Made by a program: the position numbers and the translations under genes. From Desulfobacterales bacterium (GTDB taxonomy: Bacteria; Desulfobacterota; Desulfobacteria; Desulfobacterales; ETH-SRB1): a stretch of 8,498 bases of DNA. Shown here in pieces: positions 8,144 to 8,498 of this stretch. The notes below the pieces were generated by a model. That model did no database searches and was not told the origin of the DNA. It was given only the letters and a program-made list of their open reading frames with translations. Position 1 is the first letter of the stretch. Every line of letters begins with the position of its first letter. The stretch is taken from NCBI GenBank assembly GCA_030669465.1, contig DAOVDN010000034.1, positions 1 to 8,498 on the forward strand. The letters run 5' to 3'.

Positions 8144-8206
8144 GTTGACATCAAAAATAAGCTGCTGTATGGAGCATTAAAAACAGGGTGTTTATTTGAT
8201 GTTAAC
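8144..8206. repeat. Split 12-bp inverted repeat upstream of HU, possible operator
   Basis: GTTGACATCAAA (8144-8155) and TTTGATGTTAAC (8195-8206) are reverse complements at 11 of 12 positions, and the remaining position is a G-T pair. The arms are 39 bases apart. The left arm contains the candidate -35 box and the right arm lies just downstream of the expected transcription start. As an RNA stem it would form only in read-through from treT. As DNA it could be a two-site operator. Function is inferred. Confidence 0.4.
8145..8173 (+). promoter_or_regulatory. Candidate sigma-70-type promoter for the HU gene
   Basis: TTGACA (8145-8150) matches the -35 consensus exactly. A 17-base spacer leads to TATGGA (8168-8173), a poor -10 match that keeps only the TAT start. 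Transcription would begin near 8180, leaving a leader of roughly 55 bases before the HU start. The -35 is convincing and the -10 is weak. Confidence 0.4.
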
Positions 8207-8222
8207 CAAAAATAAAACAGGG
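8180..8222. repeat. Direct repeat in the HU leader
   Basis: AAAACAGGG occurs at 8180-8188 and again at 8214-8222, where it runs into the Shine-Dalgarno. The two copies are 34 bp apart and both sit in A-rich surroundings. It may be a small duplication or chance similarity. Confidence 0.3.
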
Positions 8223-8226
8223 AGGG
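8221..8226 (+). promoter_or_regulatory. Strong ribosome binding site of the HU gene
   Basis: GGAGGG ends nine bases before ATG 8236. An in-frame TAA at 8227-8229 excludes an upstream start. The strength of the site fits a highly expressed nucleoid protein. Confidence 0.7.
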
Positions 8227-8235
8227 TAACGTATT

Positions 8236-8498
8236 ATGACAAAAGCAGAGCTGGTAGCAAAGATGGCAGATGATGCCGGTATTTCCAAGGTTGCGGCTTC
8301 AGCCGCATTAATTTCTTTCATGGACGGTGTAACAAAGGCGCTGAAGAAAAAGGACGGCAAGGTTACTCTGGTCGGGTTTGGCACTTTTTCAAGAGTCCGT
8401 CGAAAAGCTCGAAAAGGACGCAATCCCCAAACAGGTGATCCTATTAAAATTAAAGCACGCAATGTGGTAAAATTCAGACCCGGCAAGAAACTCAAGGA
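8236..8498 (+). CDS. hup: HU-family DNA-binding protein, 3' end cut by window
   Basis: Eighty-seven codons of a histone-like HU protein are present, starting MTKAELVAKMADDAGISK. The gene runs off the right edge. HU proteins are about 90 residues, so only a few codons should be missing. Seen directly: the two N-terminal dimerisation helices (about 1-38), the VTLVGFGTF beta strand (43-51), the DNA-binding arm with GRNPQTG (61-67) whose Pro64 corresponds to the intercalating proline, and VVKFRPGKKLK near the end. HU forms dimers that bend and compact DNA without strong sequence preference. IHF is less likely because the sequence follows the HU pattern. Its own promoter-like region and strong Shine-Dalgarno suggest separate transcription from treT. 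Confidence 0.95.
   Translation, partial: MTKAELVAKMADDAGISKVAASAALISFMDGVTKALKKKDGKVTLVGFGTFSRVRRKARKGRNPQTGDPIKIKARNVVKFRPGKKLK

Noticed and set aside
8091..8147. CAACAT/ATGTTG inverted pair after treT considered as a terminator
   Set aside because: Only six pairs with a 45-base loop and no T-tract, consistent with chance.

Overview
The window holds four complete or partial genes, all on the + strand and tightly spaced, from a bacterial chromosome of moderate GC content. Motifs and gene content suggest a Gram-negative, Desulfobacterota-like (deltaproteobacterial) organism. That assignment is an impression from protein style and gene neighbourhood, not a proven placement. No rRNA, tRNA, CRISPR array, insertion sequence or prophage gene was seen, and the longer antisense frames look like shadows of the real genes.

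Region 1 (26-4600) is the most unusual part. A full-length chromosome-segregation ATPase SMC (about 1,190 residues) runs, with no stop codon, straight into a full-length SRP receptor FtsY (about 331 residues). The result is one 1,524-residue reading frame. In many bacteria smc and ftsY are separate adjacent genes. Here the FtsY part still has its own in-frame ATG (3605) with a GGAG Shine-Dalgarno six bases upstream, so a free FtsY could be made by internal initiation in addition to, or instead of, the fusion. A lost smc stop codon or a sequencing or assembly error could also explain the frame.

Region 2 (4684-8089) is a compact trehalose operon. A bifunctional trehalose-6-phosphate synthase/phosphatase (OtsA and OtsB domains in one chain) is followed after 4 bp by a TreT-like GT4 glycosyltransferase. 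The first enzyme makes trehalose from UDP-glucose and glucose-6-phosphate via trehalose-6-phosphate. TreT-type enzymes interconvert NDP-glucose plus glucose with trehalose directly. The pair therefore encodes either two parallel routes or a synthase with a partner glycosyltransferase, as I recall being described for the archaeon Thermoproteus tenax. The short gap before this operon (4601-4683) carries degenerate repeat-like sequence.

Region 3 (8090-8498) is a 146-bp intergenic stretch followed by the start of an HU-family nucleoid protein gene that runs off the right edge within a few codons of its expected end. The intergenic stretch has a consensus -35 box, a 12-bp inverted repeat overlapping that box, a direct repeat and a strong Shine-Dalgarno, so HU is probably transcribed on its own.
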